Positions 23,621 through 33,995 of a stretch of 64,000 bases of DNA are shown in pieces. Both the position numbers and the translations under genes were made by a program. Within the stretch, counting starts at the first letter, position 1. The number at the start of each line of letters is the position of its first letter. The stretch covers positions 1 through 64,000 of the forward strand of contig VWZL01002204.1 of assembly GCA_013396915.1 (NCBI GenBank). The letters run 5' to 3'. This DNA comes from Stercorarius parasiticus. Its lineage: Eukaryota > Chordata > Aves > Charadriiformes > Stercorariidae. The notes under the pieces were generated by a model. It did not search any database, was not told where the DNA came from, and saw only the letters and a list, made by a program, of their open reading frames with translations.

Positions 23621-25426
23621 AGTTGGAAGACTGTGGCATAAGTTTACCTTATCTCACTGGAGGATACTCATTACAGCCTGTCTCCCTCTTTGTTGTGACT
23701 GCAGTCAGTGCAGCCATGTGTGCTGGTGCAGGCACAGTGGAGGACTCCTGCTCACTTACACACCTCTCCTCTTGCCAGAGAAAACACTTCACCTTTTCCC
23801 AGTTTTGTTTGCCACCTCCTATTTGGTGACAATGACCATTTTTGGGGAAGGTACAACACCCCTAAATGAGGAGAAGCTCTTCTCCTGGGATGATGGTTGC
23901 TGTTCTCGTAACAGGCAGATGGCTCGGAGGAGCGAGTGGGTTTTGGGCCTCGTGTGATGTATGCAGCATATGGTCAGCAGACTTTGTGCTGGTCCTAGTC
24001 CTTGGCAGTGCACAGGGCTGCCTGCATGAGGACTGCAGTTGAAGGATGCAGTCTGCAGCAAAGCCCATGAGTGTCTCTTGCACTTGAAAAGAAGGGTTTG
24101 TTAGTGGAAGCACTGGAGATCTGTGACTGTGAGTGGCCAGAAATGCTGATGGAGAGAGTGAAATTTGGTAGTGTAAGGGAAATGGCTGCTATGGGGGAGC
24201 CTGGCTGGCAACTGAGGTTGTCTTGCTGCTAGCAAGTGGGAGAGCTGTGATGGGGTAAGGAGAATGGTTGGAGAGAGGGGCTGGTGGAGAAGGACCATAG
24301 GTTGCTGAAGGTGATGTGTGTCTGCTGCATGGTGTGCACCTCTCCTGGCGTCGCACAATGATCCCGTCCTTGCTTCAGGGAGCTTGGCATCACTGCAGAG
24401 GTAAGGGAATATCTGTCTATTGTGCCAGGTGCTATCACGGAGGCCAATACTAAGAGTGGTTAAAATAGAAATGGTAAAATGTGAGAGAAAGGACTTATTT
24501 GACTTTGTGATACACAAGCCATAAATCACCAAGCTTTTTGGAGGTAAGATAACAGCTATTAAGTGAGGAAGGAGATTTTTTATTAGGTGAAGTATTTTTT
24601 AATTATTTATTTCTCAGCTAATCTTTAATTTCTAAGCTTTTTCTCTGCAGCAGCTGTTTGAGTTGGAGGCAGGACACTTGTGACAGCTTCTGCTGGATCA
24701 AGGCTGCTTCCTCTGGCTTTGCACAACTTTTCTGAATTTTGACTGCGTTTGAAAACTGTGTGCCTGTGAATGGCCGATGGAGAAAAAAACAGTTTGCTCA
24801 GCCATAGGTGAGCTGTGGCAGCTGCCTATGCATGCTCCCCTGGTGTGTGGCGAGCACAAGCTGTGATGATCTGAGATTTATGTCAGTGAAAAGGGTTGTG
24901 TCTTTCCCAGTATCGCTGCCAGATAAAGGGATGCTTCTGGGCTCTGTTCTGCTGCTGTGTAGTGATTTGTGAAGCTGGGGCTTAAGACTGGATAGGCTGG
25001 ATAGATCAGAGAAATGAAAATGTCTGTCATTCACTTGTTGCCTGCCCATAGGAAGTCTACTGCGCATAAAATGGGTGTGCTGCTGTTGGTTTTGGATGCC
25101 TGTGTTTCTGGGGACTTCACCTTTCCTTGATGTGAGTTTCACTGTTTCATTTTCCAGCAGTATTACTTTGCAGTGCAGTCAGCGCCGTAAGTTGCAGATA
25201 CAAGGGAAGAGCTGGCTTTTTAAGGGCTGGGATGCCCCAATGTGCTTTCTGATATGAAAGCAAATTCCTGCAGAGGTCAGGTCTCCTATGTGATTAAATT
25301 AGGGGTAACTAAAATGAAGGAAAAAAACCTCAGAAACTTTCAAACTAGAGAAATGTCACTGTGACTGTATGGGAGCAATAGAACACTGTGGCAGGACATC
25401 TGCCTCTGGAAAACAATACTCTGGTC
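23621..25426. other. No gene recognised
   Basis: Mixed sequence with an AT-rich patch at about 24540-24640. Only short frames and no recognisable repeat. Confidence 0.5.
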
Positions 25427-25429
25427 TCC

Positions 25430-25681
25430 AGTACTGGTTGCATCCAGAGGGTGGTGGTCAATGGCTCGATGTCCAGATGGAGAGGGGTGACAAGTGGTGT
25501 CCCTCAGGGATCCGTACTGGGACCGGTGCTGTTCAGTATATTCATCGATGATTTAGACAGTGGGATCAAGTGCACCCTCAGCAAGTTTGCCGATGACACT
25601 AAGCTGAGTGGTGCATTCGACAAGCCAGAGGGATGGGATGTCATCCAGAGGGACCTGGACGAGCTAGAGAGGTGGGCCTGA
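25430..25681 (+). pseudogene. CR1 ORF2, reverse-transcriptase fragment (copy 3)
   Basis: Reads through the [14 protein letters not shown] block, FADDTKLSG (catalytic Asp pair present) and DLDELERWA, then hits TGA at 25679-25681. Unlike copy 1, it keeps the frame across the position of copy 1's 4-base deletion. It is 5'-truncated, so it encodes no complete enzyme. Confidence 0.88.
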
Positions 25682-25690
25682 GCAAACCTT

Positions 25691-26082
25691 GTGAAGTTCA
25701 ACAAGGCCAAGTGCAAGGTCTTGCACTTGGGTCGGGACAATCCTTGTTATCAATACAGGCTGGGGGATGATGTGATAGAGAGCAGCCCTGCAGAAAAGGA
25801 GTTGGGGGTACAGGTGGATGAAAAGCTGGACATGAACCAACAATGTGCACTTGCAGCCCAGAAGGCCAATCGCACCCTGGGCTGCATCAAAAGAACCGTG
25901 GCCAGCAGCTCCAGAGGGGTGATTCTCCCCCTCTGCTCTGCTCTCGTGAGACCCCNTTTAGGAAGAAGTTCTTTACGAGGGTGGTGAGACACTGGAACAG
26001 GTTGCCCAGAGAGGTGGTGGAGGCCCCATCCCTGGAGACATTCAAGGCCAGGCTTGATGAGGCTCTGAGCAGCCTGATCTAG
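25691..26082 (+). pseudogene. CR1 ORF2 C-terminus, interrupted by N (copy 3)
   Basis: The frame starts [14 protein letters not shown] and is identical at the protein level to copy 1 up to the N. After the N a different frame gives [18 protein letters not shown] and the natural end at about 26082. The block around [13 protein letters not shown] is missing at the N. Confidence 0.85.
25956..25956. other. Single-N assembly gap in CR1 copy 3
   Basis: Comparison with copy 1 shows that about 305 bases of CR1 are absent at this N. It is a placeholder for an unresolved gap, or marks a true deletion that was joined with an N. Confidence 0.75.
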
Positions 26083-26170
26083 TTGAAGATGTCCCTGCTT
26101 ACTGCAGGGGGGTTGGACTAGATGACCTTTAAGAGTCCCTTCCAATGCCACACATTCTATGATTCTATGT

Positions 26171-29100
26171 GAGGGACATGTAGACAGTGCAATAGAAACT
26201 GTAGCCTGCCTTCAGGACAAAATACTCCCTTCTGTATTGTGGGTTGGAACTGCTCTTTCCTTGAACTTCCCCCTCTTCGGAAAGCCTGCAGTAGTTCTCA
26301 GTGGTTGCACCTTTAAACAGTAACTACTCTGCTTTCTAAGAGGTTGCATTAAGGTATGGACACTTGCAGGTGTTCTGTCACAAAAGGTCCCACACTCATG
26401 TCAAGCTCTGAGTGAGGTCCTCTGTGTGGATGAAGAAGCGGTGAGATGAAATGGGGTTGACTGGCAGACTTTAAATGTTTATAATGAATACCTATGTCAG
26501 CATATAAGATTTTTTTTACCTCTACTGCAGGATGCTACACACCAAAATAGAACATATGGTAAACGGACTGGAAGATTTAACATTTGTCTTCTGACTGCTA
26601 GAGATCTGTGCTATTTTGGGGCTTGACTTGAACTCAACCTACCATAGACATGGGGGACATCTGTTATGGTCTGGCAAAAGTGGAGTTATGCTAATATAAA
26701 CCCCAAACTTCTGCATGTGTGGCCTGGTTTGGCTGAAGCTGCAAGCAAAGCAAATTATTTCTCTCCTCATACAGTAATGAAAAGCCCTTGTTCTCATCAC
26801 AGGAAGCCCATATGATAGAGTTCTGCTTGACACATCTGGGAGCCTAGGCTGGTTGCATCTGTAGGAAAGAGGAGTTCTTTCAGGTGGGAGGGATCTCTGT
26901 ACCCTCATGCTGCTCCCAGGGAAGGGGCTTGGGCTTCAGCAGACTTTGATTTCAGCGAACTTTGATTTCAATGGCCAGTGGACTGGCCCGTTGGCAGGAG
27001 CAGGGTTATCAGAGCAGAGATAGATACTATGTAAAGTTTAGAATCGAATCAGTCTTGTGGAAGTTGTTAGTACTGTTACCTTCATTTATCTCTTGGTTGT
27101 ATTCTTGCTCGCTTGTCTTCAGCATTCAACAGCAGCGCTTCGCAATCTGCCTTTTGTGAAGGTTGGTACTGAGCTATTAAAGCAGCTGTACGCACATCTG
27201 TCTAGCTGGGGAAGAGAATGCAGAAAGGACTCCCGTGATACCCATTTGGAGAAAATATTTACTCACTTCTGAAGATAGCATCCTTTTGTCAATCCAGCTT
27301 TGGGACACAGCATGCACAGCTTCAGAATAAAGATCCCTTGTGCGTAAGCTCATTTGCAAAGAAATGCAGGAGCAGGGCTGTTATGTTAGGTTGGAATCCG
27401 TACGTGGTTGGGAGCCTACGTGGAACTACATGTGAATGTTTTTTAATCTCACTTTAAGAAGAAGTATCTCAATGGGACTGAACCCACCTTGCATATCCTT
27501 ACAGCAAATGCAAAAGGACAAAGGCAGATGAAATGCAAAATAGTTTCCACTTCCCTCCCACTCATCTGCACATCTGCCAGCGGTTTCTGATGTGCTCTGG
27601 TGTGAGCACAGACTTTGGAAAATCCAGGCCAGCTCCCCAAAGGACAGGGTGTTAGCACATATCTGTATATGTTAGTGATGAAAATGGAAAGTATGAGTGG
27701 GGAGTGCAAGAGGTGCCAGGGTGATGCCTTAACTCCTTGCTTCATAGTGGAGGGGGTGGGTTGGTGAAGGCTTCCCTGGGGGAGTTCATGGATAAAGTAG
27801 TGAGTCCTGAGAAGGAACATCTGAAGTAAGTCTGCCAGGGGTGCCCTTTCCCTTCGCATCCCCACAGCATGCAAAGTGTTTTGTGAATGCTCTCATTGCC
27901 ACTTTCACCTCATTAGTGCCCACAGCTTCTGTCGCTGACCACAGCACATGCCTGCTGCCTGTCAGCAAGCAGCAGCCCCACAGCTTCAACACATCTCAGT
28001 GTAATTCCATGAAATGTTCTTTTTAGGCACTTTTTCTCAGGGTGAAACTGGAGCTGTACCAAGGAAAAAAGAAACAGCAAATGTTCTCCAGGAGATCTGG
28101 CCACAGCACAACGACTGGCACATTGCAGCGTCTCCATGTAGTCCGCCAGCAGCGTTGGTGGTTAAGCTGCACAGGGAATATTTTAAACGCATGTAGGAGC
28201 TCAAATTCCTTTTCACACTGGCTAGTTAATTTGAAATCTGGCATATACTTGGGTTAGTGTTTAACCCTTGAGTCTTTGACCCTAGCTGAACAGTTTACAG
28301 CACTGGAGATGTGCAGCTCCCATATAAAAGGAAAGAGTGATAAGGAGCCCATGATAGCTAATGCTGTATGTAGGAATGCATCTCCCATCCCTCTGTTGGA
28401 GTGCTCCAAAGGATGGAGCATCTCAGCTGCAGGGAAATACTGGGCTGAGCGGAACTGGTGAGTGTCCTCACCTCTTTCATGCAAGTGAACAGATGAACTT
28501 GGGCTTCCCCAGTGCACCAAAGATCAAATCCACAGCTCCGAAGCCTCAGTCTCTGCCCTGTGTCTTTATTCACACCAAATGGTTTGGCTAAGATCTGAAC
28601 AATTTTGCATGCTCAGCAGGAAAACTGAGAGAGTGAACAAGGAGAGGTTCAGCTCAAACAGGAGTTTGTTGCTGCCTCTTGGCTTGTGTTGACTTCAGCT
28701 CCCACCATTTCCCTGTCTCCTCCTGAATTATAACTTGTGGAACTAACTCAGTTACTCATAGTGATTTTTCCATTATGTTAAAGCCTGGATCACAGTCACA
28801 GAGTCTCACTTTTTCTGTAAAAGCCATGACCTGGGGGTTCATAAAATGGGATACAGGATTCATATATTGTGGGACAGATAAAGCGTGTTTCCTGTAAGGG
28901 CCACTCAACTCCTGCACAACTTGCATTAAATTCTGCATCCAGGCAGCGCAGTGGGAAGAGTAACTTGTTGAACTCAGTGCAGATCTTGCTGCTCACATGT
29001 GATGTCTACCAGTTGTTTGCAGTCAATGTTTTTCCAAGTCTTGCTGGTCTCTATACTTTGATTTCAAAGCTCAGAAGTGCTTGTCAGACTTTACCATATC

Positions 29101-31320
29101 TGTAATGACGTATGTCAATATTGAGCTTACAGACGACATAGATTTATTTTTTTTTGTAACAAAATACTCTTTTAACAGTGAGCATTGGCTTTCTGAACAC
29201 CAGTTCAAACCGTGTATGAATGGTGTCCCAATATAGACACAATTCTGTGTCTCCAAAGCCTTCTGGGATGATGTTGCTGGAAAAGCATTCCTGTGGCCGC
29301 TGTTGTGCCAATGTTTTAATCCGTCTTTTAATAAACTGTAACTGAAGAACAGAGTGTGGAATTCATCAAATGGTGTGTTGTACCTCACTGGGGATCAGGG
29401 TGTTAGAGCCAAAACTGAAGGCAGCTGTTGCAACTGCTGCCTGTAATTCTGCCTCACCAAAATATTGACTATTGTTACTTGTGCCCCAACATGGAAAGCA
29501 TTTAGTTTAATATCAGTATTGGCAACACTGTCATTGTTGAAGTTAGGACTCTGGAGTCAGTCGAGCGAGCTCAGCCCACATGGATCTAGGGGGAGGAGGG
29601 GGAAGGTGGCTGGAAAGCGCTTCCCTCAATATATACAGCAGCTTTTGAAACACCATGCAATCCGTGTTGATCATCTGTTCTTCATAGAAAAAGGGGAAGA
29701 GTTATTATGAGAGAATAATTAAACCAGCTGAAAAGAGCAAAGTGTTGGCAGACTGCAACCTCCCTGCACAGACCACACAACAGCTTGCTACGATCAGCAG
29801 AAAGGACCGAGAAGCCCTGGGGGAGAAGCGGGAGGGATGCTGGCATCGTCCTGCAAGACCCTTCTCTCACCCCACACTGCAGTGCAAATCCAGCTGGGGC
29901 TGTGCTGATACTCCTCACCACTGCAGTGATCTCTAGCAATAGCGATGTTTAACTCAAACTTTCAAGTTGCTTCCTCTGGACACTAGTTTCAATAGCTAGT
30001 GATAATGCTGATTTAATATCGGGGAACGTTTTTTCACAAGATCACGAGAATGATCAAGTGTCAAAACAGGCATGTATTTCAGTCTTTGGAGATATTAAAA
30101 ACTCAACTAGAAAAACGCCCTGAGCCGGGACTTGGAACTAACACCTCCAACCTTAATTATTCTCTCATTCCTGTGCTTCTACCAGCTGGCTGGGGCATAA
30201 AATGGCCACAGACACTTCCAGGAAAGGTCTGGCTAAGTGTCACCTCCTTATTTTGTGTAACAGACAGAGGGATCCTCTTGTGTAATGTTGGCCTGGTGGG
30301 GACTGTGGAATTTACCCACTCGTCAGTGGGTTCATATTGGAAACCAGTGTTTGGCCATTGCCCACCTCCAGAAAAAATCCTCTCTTCCCTTGAAGACTCC
30401 CAAGACATTAATGGCTTTCCTTGGTGTCTCAGTCAAATGGTTAATTGCTTTTACTCTTTGAAATATCTCTTTTTTTTTCTTTTATCAGAATTGCATCTGA
30501 ATTCTAGCTGCTGTTTCAAGTTTGTTGTTTTACCTGACAATTTATTATACTACTAAAAACCCCGCTTTCCCTTCTCAGGAAGGTGAACTCCAGTAAGTCT
30601 CAGTGTGATATCTTTAGCTTGTGGCAGAAGAGTAACTCACCTCACTTCTCTTTTATCAGTGGGGAATAAGGATCATGTGAACTGCTGTTGCATGGAAATG
30701 TCTCGCCCAGCAGCCCCTTGATTTGCTCTTAGCTCTTAATCTCCACATTGAAGTTGTGTCTGAAATCTGTGTGTTTAGCTGGTGTTTGCTTCCTCTGTGC
30801 TGAAGCAGCCTGAGACCGTGGTGCTGGGGCTTCTGCCTGTGCCCATGCTCCAGGCACCAGCCTGTGAAGGGCTGAGATGGAAAAGGAAGAGATGCTCCAA
30901 GGAGATTATTGGTCCTGGGAGCAAAACCACCCTTGTGGTATCCCTCATTGTGGTGTGTCTCAGGGCCAAGTTCTCATTGTGTTACCCAGCTCTTCCCCAG
31001 TTGTCTCAGGACCAGCATTTTAGCCATGGCAGGGCTCACTGCAGCCCCACTGCTCATCTCGCTTCAGGGTCAAGACTTGACATGTCCTGGGCTGTGGTGG
31101 CAAAGTAAATGCACTCTGAATAAATCCCAGCTTATAGCAGGGAGAGCAGCAAGAAATGAGCTGTCTTTCTGTCCCACAAATGAGTTTCCCATAAGTACTG
31201 TTGTGAGTCAAAGAACAGCCTGACTGTAGGGTTGCAAGCCGGTATGTGTAACATTTGCAAGGCAAGACTGTAGGAAATGGCTAGTACCTCTGTTCTGACT
31301 AAAATGCACAGATGGACATC
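26171..31320. other. Intergenic-like sequence, no gene recognised
   Basis: No supported gene, RNA gene or transposon. Reading frames up to about 168 codons (30050-30556, plus) have no recognisable domain. A T-rich tract ending TTTTATCAG at about 30470-30488 is acceptor-like only. Confidence 0.55.
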
Positions 31321-31425
31321 ACTGTCTCCGTTTCGCAGCTGGAGAAACACAGACTTATCTTACCAGTTGTCTTGCCCACAACTGACAGGATGAAACAGTG
31401 ACCAAGGCAGATCTTTGCTCCTCTT
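31321..31425 (-). repeat. MIR-like SINE fragment, old
   Basis: On the plus strand the ordered words CTCCGTTTCGCAGCTGGAGA, AACACAGACTTATCTT, TTGTCTTGCCCACAACTGACA and CAGTGACCAAGGCAGATC match the reverse complement of the core and 3' part of MIR-type SINEs. In MIR elements these parts read as oligo-T-like, ACAGATGGGGAAACTGAG, CTTGCCCAAGGTCAC and CAGAGCC blocks. Very diverged and without flanking duplications. Confidence 0.4.
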
Positions 31426-33615
31426 TCCACGCCTTGTGGTCTATGTGGTCTGCAGTGGAAGCCTAGGTTGCTAGGGTGCAAAACCATAGTTGTTATTTCA
31501 CTGTTGTCCCAGTGTCCCTTACCCTGGTGCTAATCAGTGCTCCTGACAGTGTCCATGCCAGGGAAATGCAGATGTGCATCCTCTGGTGTCAGGTCAGGTC
31601 TCCTTGCCATGCATCACTGTGTGACCTCAGAGGATAGATTTAACTTTAAATGTGTCCCTGTAGATATATGAAGATGAAAGTGGCAGCTGAAGGAGGTGAG
31701 GCTTGCAGAGGAAACAATCCTCCCTCCTTCTGAGATAAAAGGAAATACTGAGCCTCTGACTTTCACTTAAATATCAAGTGTTTTGAATGTGCCATGGCAC
31801 AGCTGAAATTTGTTGCCACGGTGTTATTTCCTGTCCTGTAGCCTTATTGATAAAGGAAATGTTCATCCCAGCATTCATGGCGCTGGTGCAACTGGGAGAA
31901 GAATCAGGTTGCAGCCACTGACCCCAGTGTTGCCTTTCTCTCCACTCTGTGAAGCCCTCAGACTGATGCAGCAGAGCTCAGGGAGAAAATTCTTCTCCCA
32001 TCACAGGTGGGAATATAGAAGACTGAGACGCAGTCAGGCTCTTTAAGAAGATTATTCATCTATTGAAGTATCTGTATCTACTAGAAGACCTGACTTCCAT
32101 TCCCCTTATTCCACAAAAGACCTTGGTAATAGTGTAAGAAACTCTTATCCTTGTTTTATAGTGAGCTGTATGCTGACAATAGCTTGAGCTTGGAACTGTG
32201 AAATCAGAAGTACATGTTTCCTGGAAAGCTGGCAAAAAAGACGGACTCTAAGGTTTAGTTCTTGCTGGCTTCCAGGTAAGTTTCCAGGCTCTGGACAGCC
32301 AATATGAGACAGAAACCCCAATGATCTGTTGTTATGCCCTAAATATTTGAACATGAGCCTTGTGTCTACATTGGCCTGAACTTCAGCTCTTGGATTCCCC
32401 TTTGCAAATTCAGCCTGCTTGGGAGCAACGGTGATATCCTGCTTTGGTGAGCTTGCTCCATGCATGGTTGTTGGTGATTTCCTTCTGTTCTTCTCCCTCT
32501 CTTGCCCAAGCTAATGACTGTTTTATACCTTGCACGGCTGCACTAATTGCAGCCAACAAAGGATGTCTACCAAGAGAAGGAACAGAGCAGTCTCTGCAGG
32601 TCCTGCAGAAATGTAAATACCTTATCACTTTATTTTGATGATCTCACACTTAGCTATTTCCATCCATTAGTTTAAGGATTCTGATCAAATTCTTCACGAA
32701 ACACCTTATTATACAGCCTATGTGCAAATAGCTGTTTGTGCTGCGTTGCCAGAGTACCGCTGATGTACAGACCTCGGAGTTGGCAATGCCTCCAGCAAAT
32801 TCCAGCTCTGGGAAGGCTGGGAGCATCATGCTTTCTCATTCTTGCTGATAAGCAGTGAATAACCTATTTCAGTTTTTCAGACCTCCTGTGTTACTCCATG
32901 AAATTGTGAGCTTTGGAAGAAAACTTCATCACTTAACATCCACACTGAAGAGGTGGGCAAAGGGAAGGTAGCCAAGAGCATTTCTCTTGAGATCTGCAGT
33001 TGAAGGAGAGAGTTGAGGGAGCTGCCCACAAAGCAGAAGGGAGGATTAGTATATTACAGAGATTTTATTTCAGGACGGACTTTCATGTAAATATGCATGA
33101 CAATGACACTTGAGTCCTAGTTACTTCCTCTGCCCACGACCATTATGGGGAGTGCCAGGACACTGCCCTTAAGCACTCAGCCAGCAGTTCCAAAATGAGA
33201 GCACTGGACTGATATTTGTAGAACTTTTAGCTTGGAGAAAGGCTGTCTGTCATAATGGAAAGTGGGTTGAACACTACTTGGTATCAGAAGAAAGACAGTA
33301 TTAGATACTGAGTTTGAAGGAAACTAATGGCAGAGCTCTGCAGTTGGAGAAGCTTCTGTGCACTCAGAAAGCGTATAAAATGAAGAGCTCTTTCACCTAG
33401 TTGAATATCTTTTGCATCCCCCAGGTCTCCCAGCTTTATAAAAGTTCAGTCTTAAATGCCCTCTGTCTATCAAACAAGAAGGAAGATATTTAAGTCGACT
33501 AGTATTTTAAAAGTACCTAAATCTCCGGGTCTGAATCTTCCCTTGTGTGCTGCATGATGTTGGCCCCAAGCATTTTCCAGTCTCCTAGAAAATGTCATCA
33601 TCTCACCTACTGGTT
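31426..33615. other. No gene recognised
   Basis: Single-copy-like sequence with short frames only. Confidence 0.5.
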
Positions 33616-33777
33616 TGTCCTGGTTTGGGGTGGAGCAGAGCCAACTTTCTGTTCAGTGACAGAGGCTCCTGCTCACACTTGTTGCTGTGGCAGCCAGGGT
33701 CAGCTGAGTTGGTTGTTTACCCTGTGGAGGGGTTGCACCTGTGGGGAGGTGTGGACAGGTCAGGTAACCCAAACTGG

Positions 33778-33819
33778 CCAATAGGGTGTTCCATCCCATC
33801 TGCCATGATCAGTATAAAA
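33778..33819 (+). promoter_or_regulatory. LTR core promoter: CCAAT and TATA boxes
   Basis: CCAAT at 33778-33782 and TATAAAA at 33813-33819, spaced as in a polymerase II promoter. The predicted start of transcription is roughly 33843-33848. Whether it is active cannot be judged from sequence. Confidence 0.55.
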
Positions 33820-33959
33820 GCTGAGGCATGAAAGGGTTAATTCCTTCTTCAATGGCTTGTTTGCTTCAATGACTGAGGTATGAGGAGGACCCTGTTGTGA
33901 TGCTGAATTGGGAGGAAGGATTTAGTCTCTTCTCATTGCTGCCTAGAGAAACTGAACAT

Positions 33960-33965
33960 AATAAA
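33960..33965 (+). terminator. LTR polyadenylation signal AATAAA
   Basis: AATAAA about 120 bases after the predicted start, where the R/U5 part of an LTR normally carries its poly(A) signal. Confidence 0.45.
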
Positions 33966-33995
33966 AGAGAAAGAAAAAAGAGATTAAAAAAGGGC

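Larger units (their letters stand above)
25427..26170 (+). mobile_element. CR1 LINE, 5'-truncated (copy 3), with collapsed interior
   Basis: Plus-strand CR1. It starts in the RT domain just before [20 protein letters not shown], includes FADDTKLSG, and ends with the 3' UTR and ATTCTATG octamers at 26153-26169. An in-frame TGA at 25679-25681 is identical to the one in copy 1. A single N at 25956 joins GAGACCCC directly to TTTAGGAAGAAG; in copy 1 these words are separated by about 305 bases (4389-4693). Bases 25595-25955 are identical to the reverse complement of 4694-5054. Confidence 0.93.
33616..33995 (+). mobile_element. Solo LTR, avian ERV family
   Basis: Begins TGTCCTGGTTTGGGGTGGAG at 33616, the same terminus as the LTRs at 2411 and 19833 (minus). 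A promoter-like order follows: CCAAACTGGCCAAT-type words at about 33769-33782, ATTCCATACC-like words at about 33787, and TATAAAA at 33813-33819. Further on, AATAAA lies at 33960-33965 in an A-rich stretch. No internal retroviral coding sequence is seen on either side, so it is a solo LTR. The 3' terminus has decayed or is truncated: the family's usual CCACGACA end is not seen, and no target duplication is clear. Confidence 0.75.

Noticed and set aside
25503..25740. Reading frames on the antisense strand of the CR1 copies (for example 4587-4985 plus and 25504-25740 minus)
   Set aside because: These are shadows of CR1 ORF2. The same antisense words occur in both copies and the sense strand has the RT motifs.
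30050..30556. 168-codon plus frame as a possible gene
   Set aside because: No recognisable domain. It contains a T-rich stretch and ends in AT-rich sequence, and composition explains it well enough.
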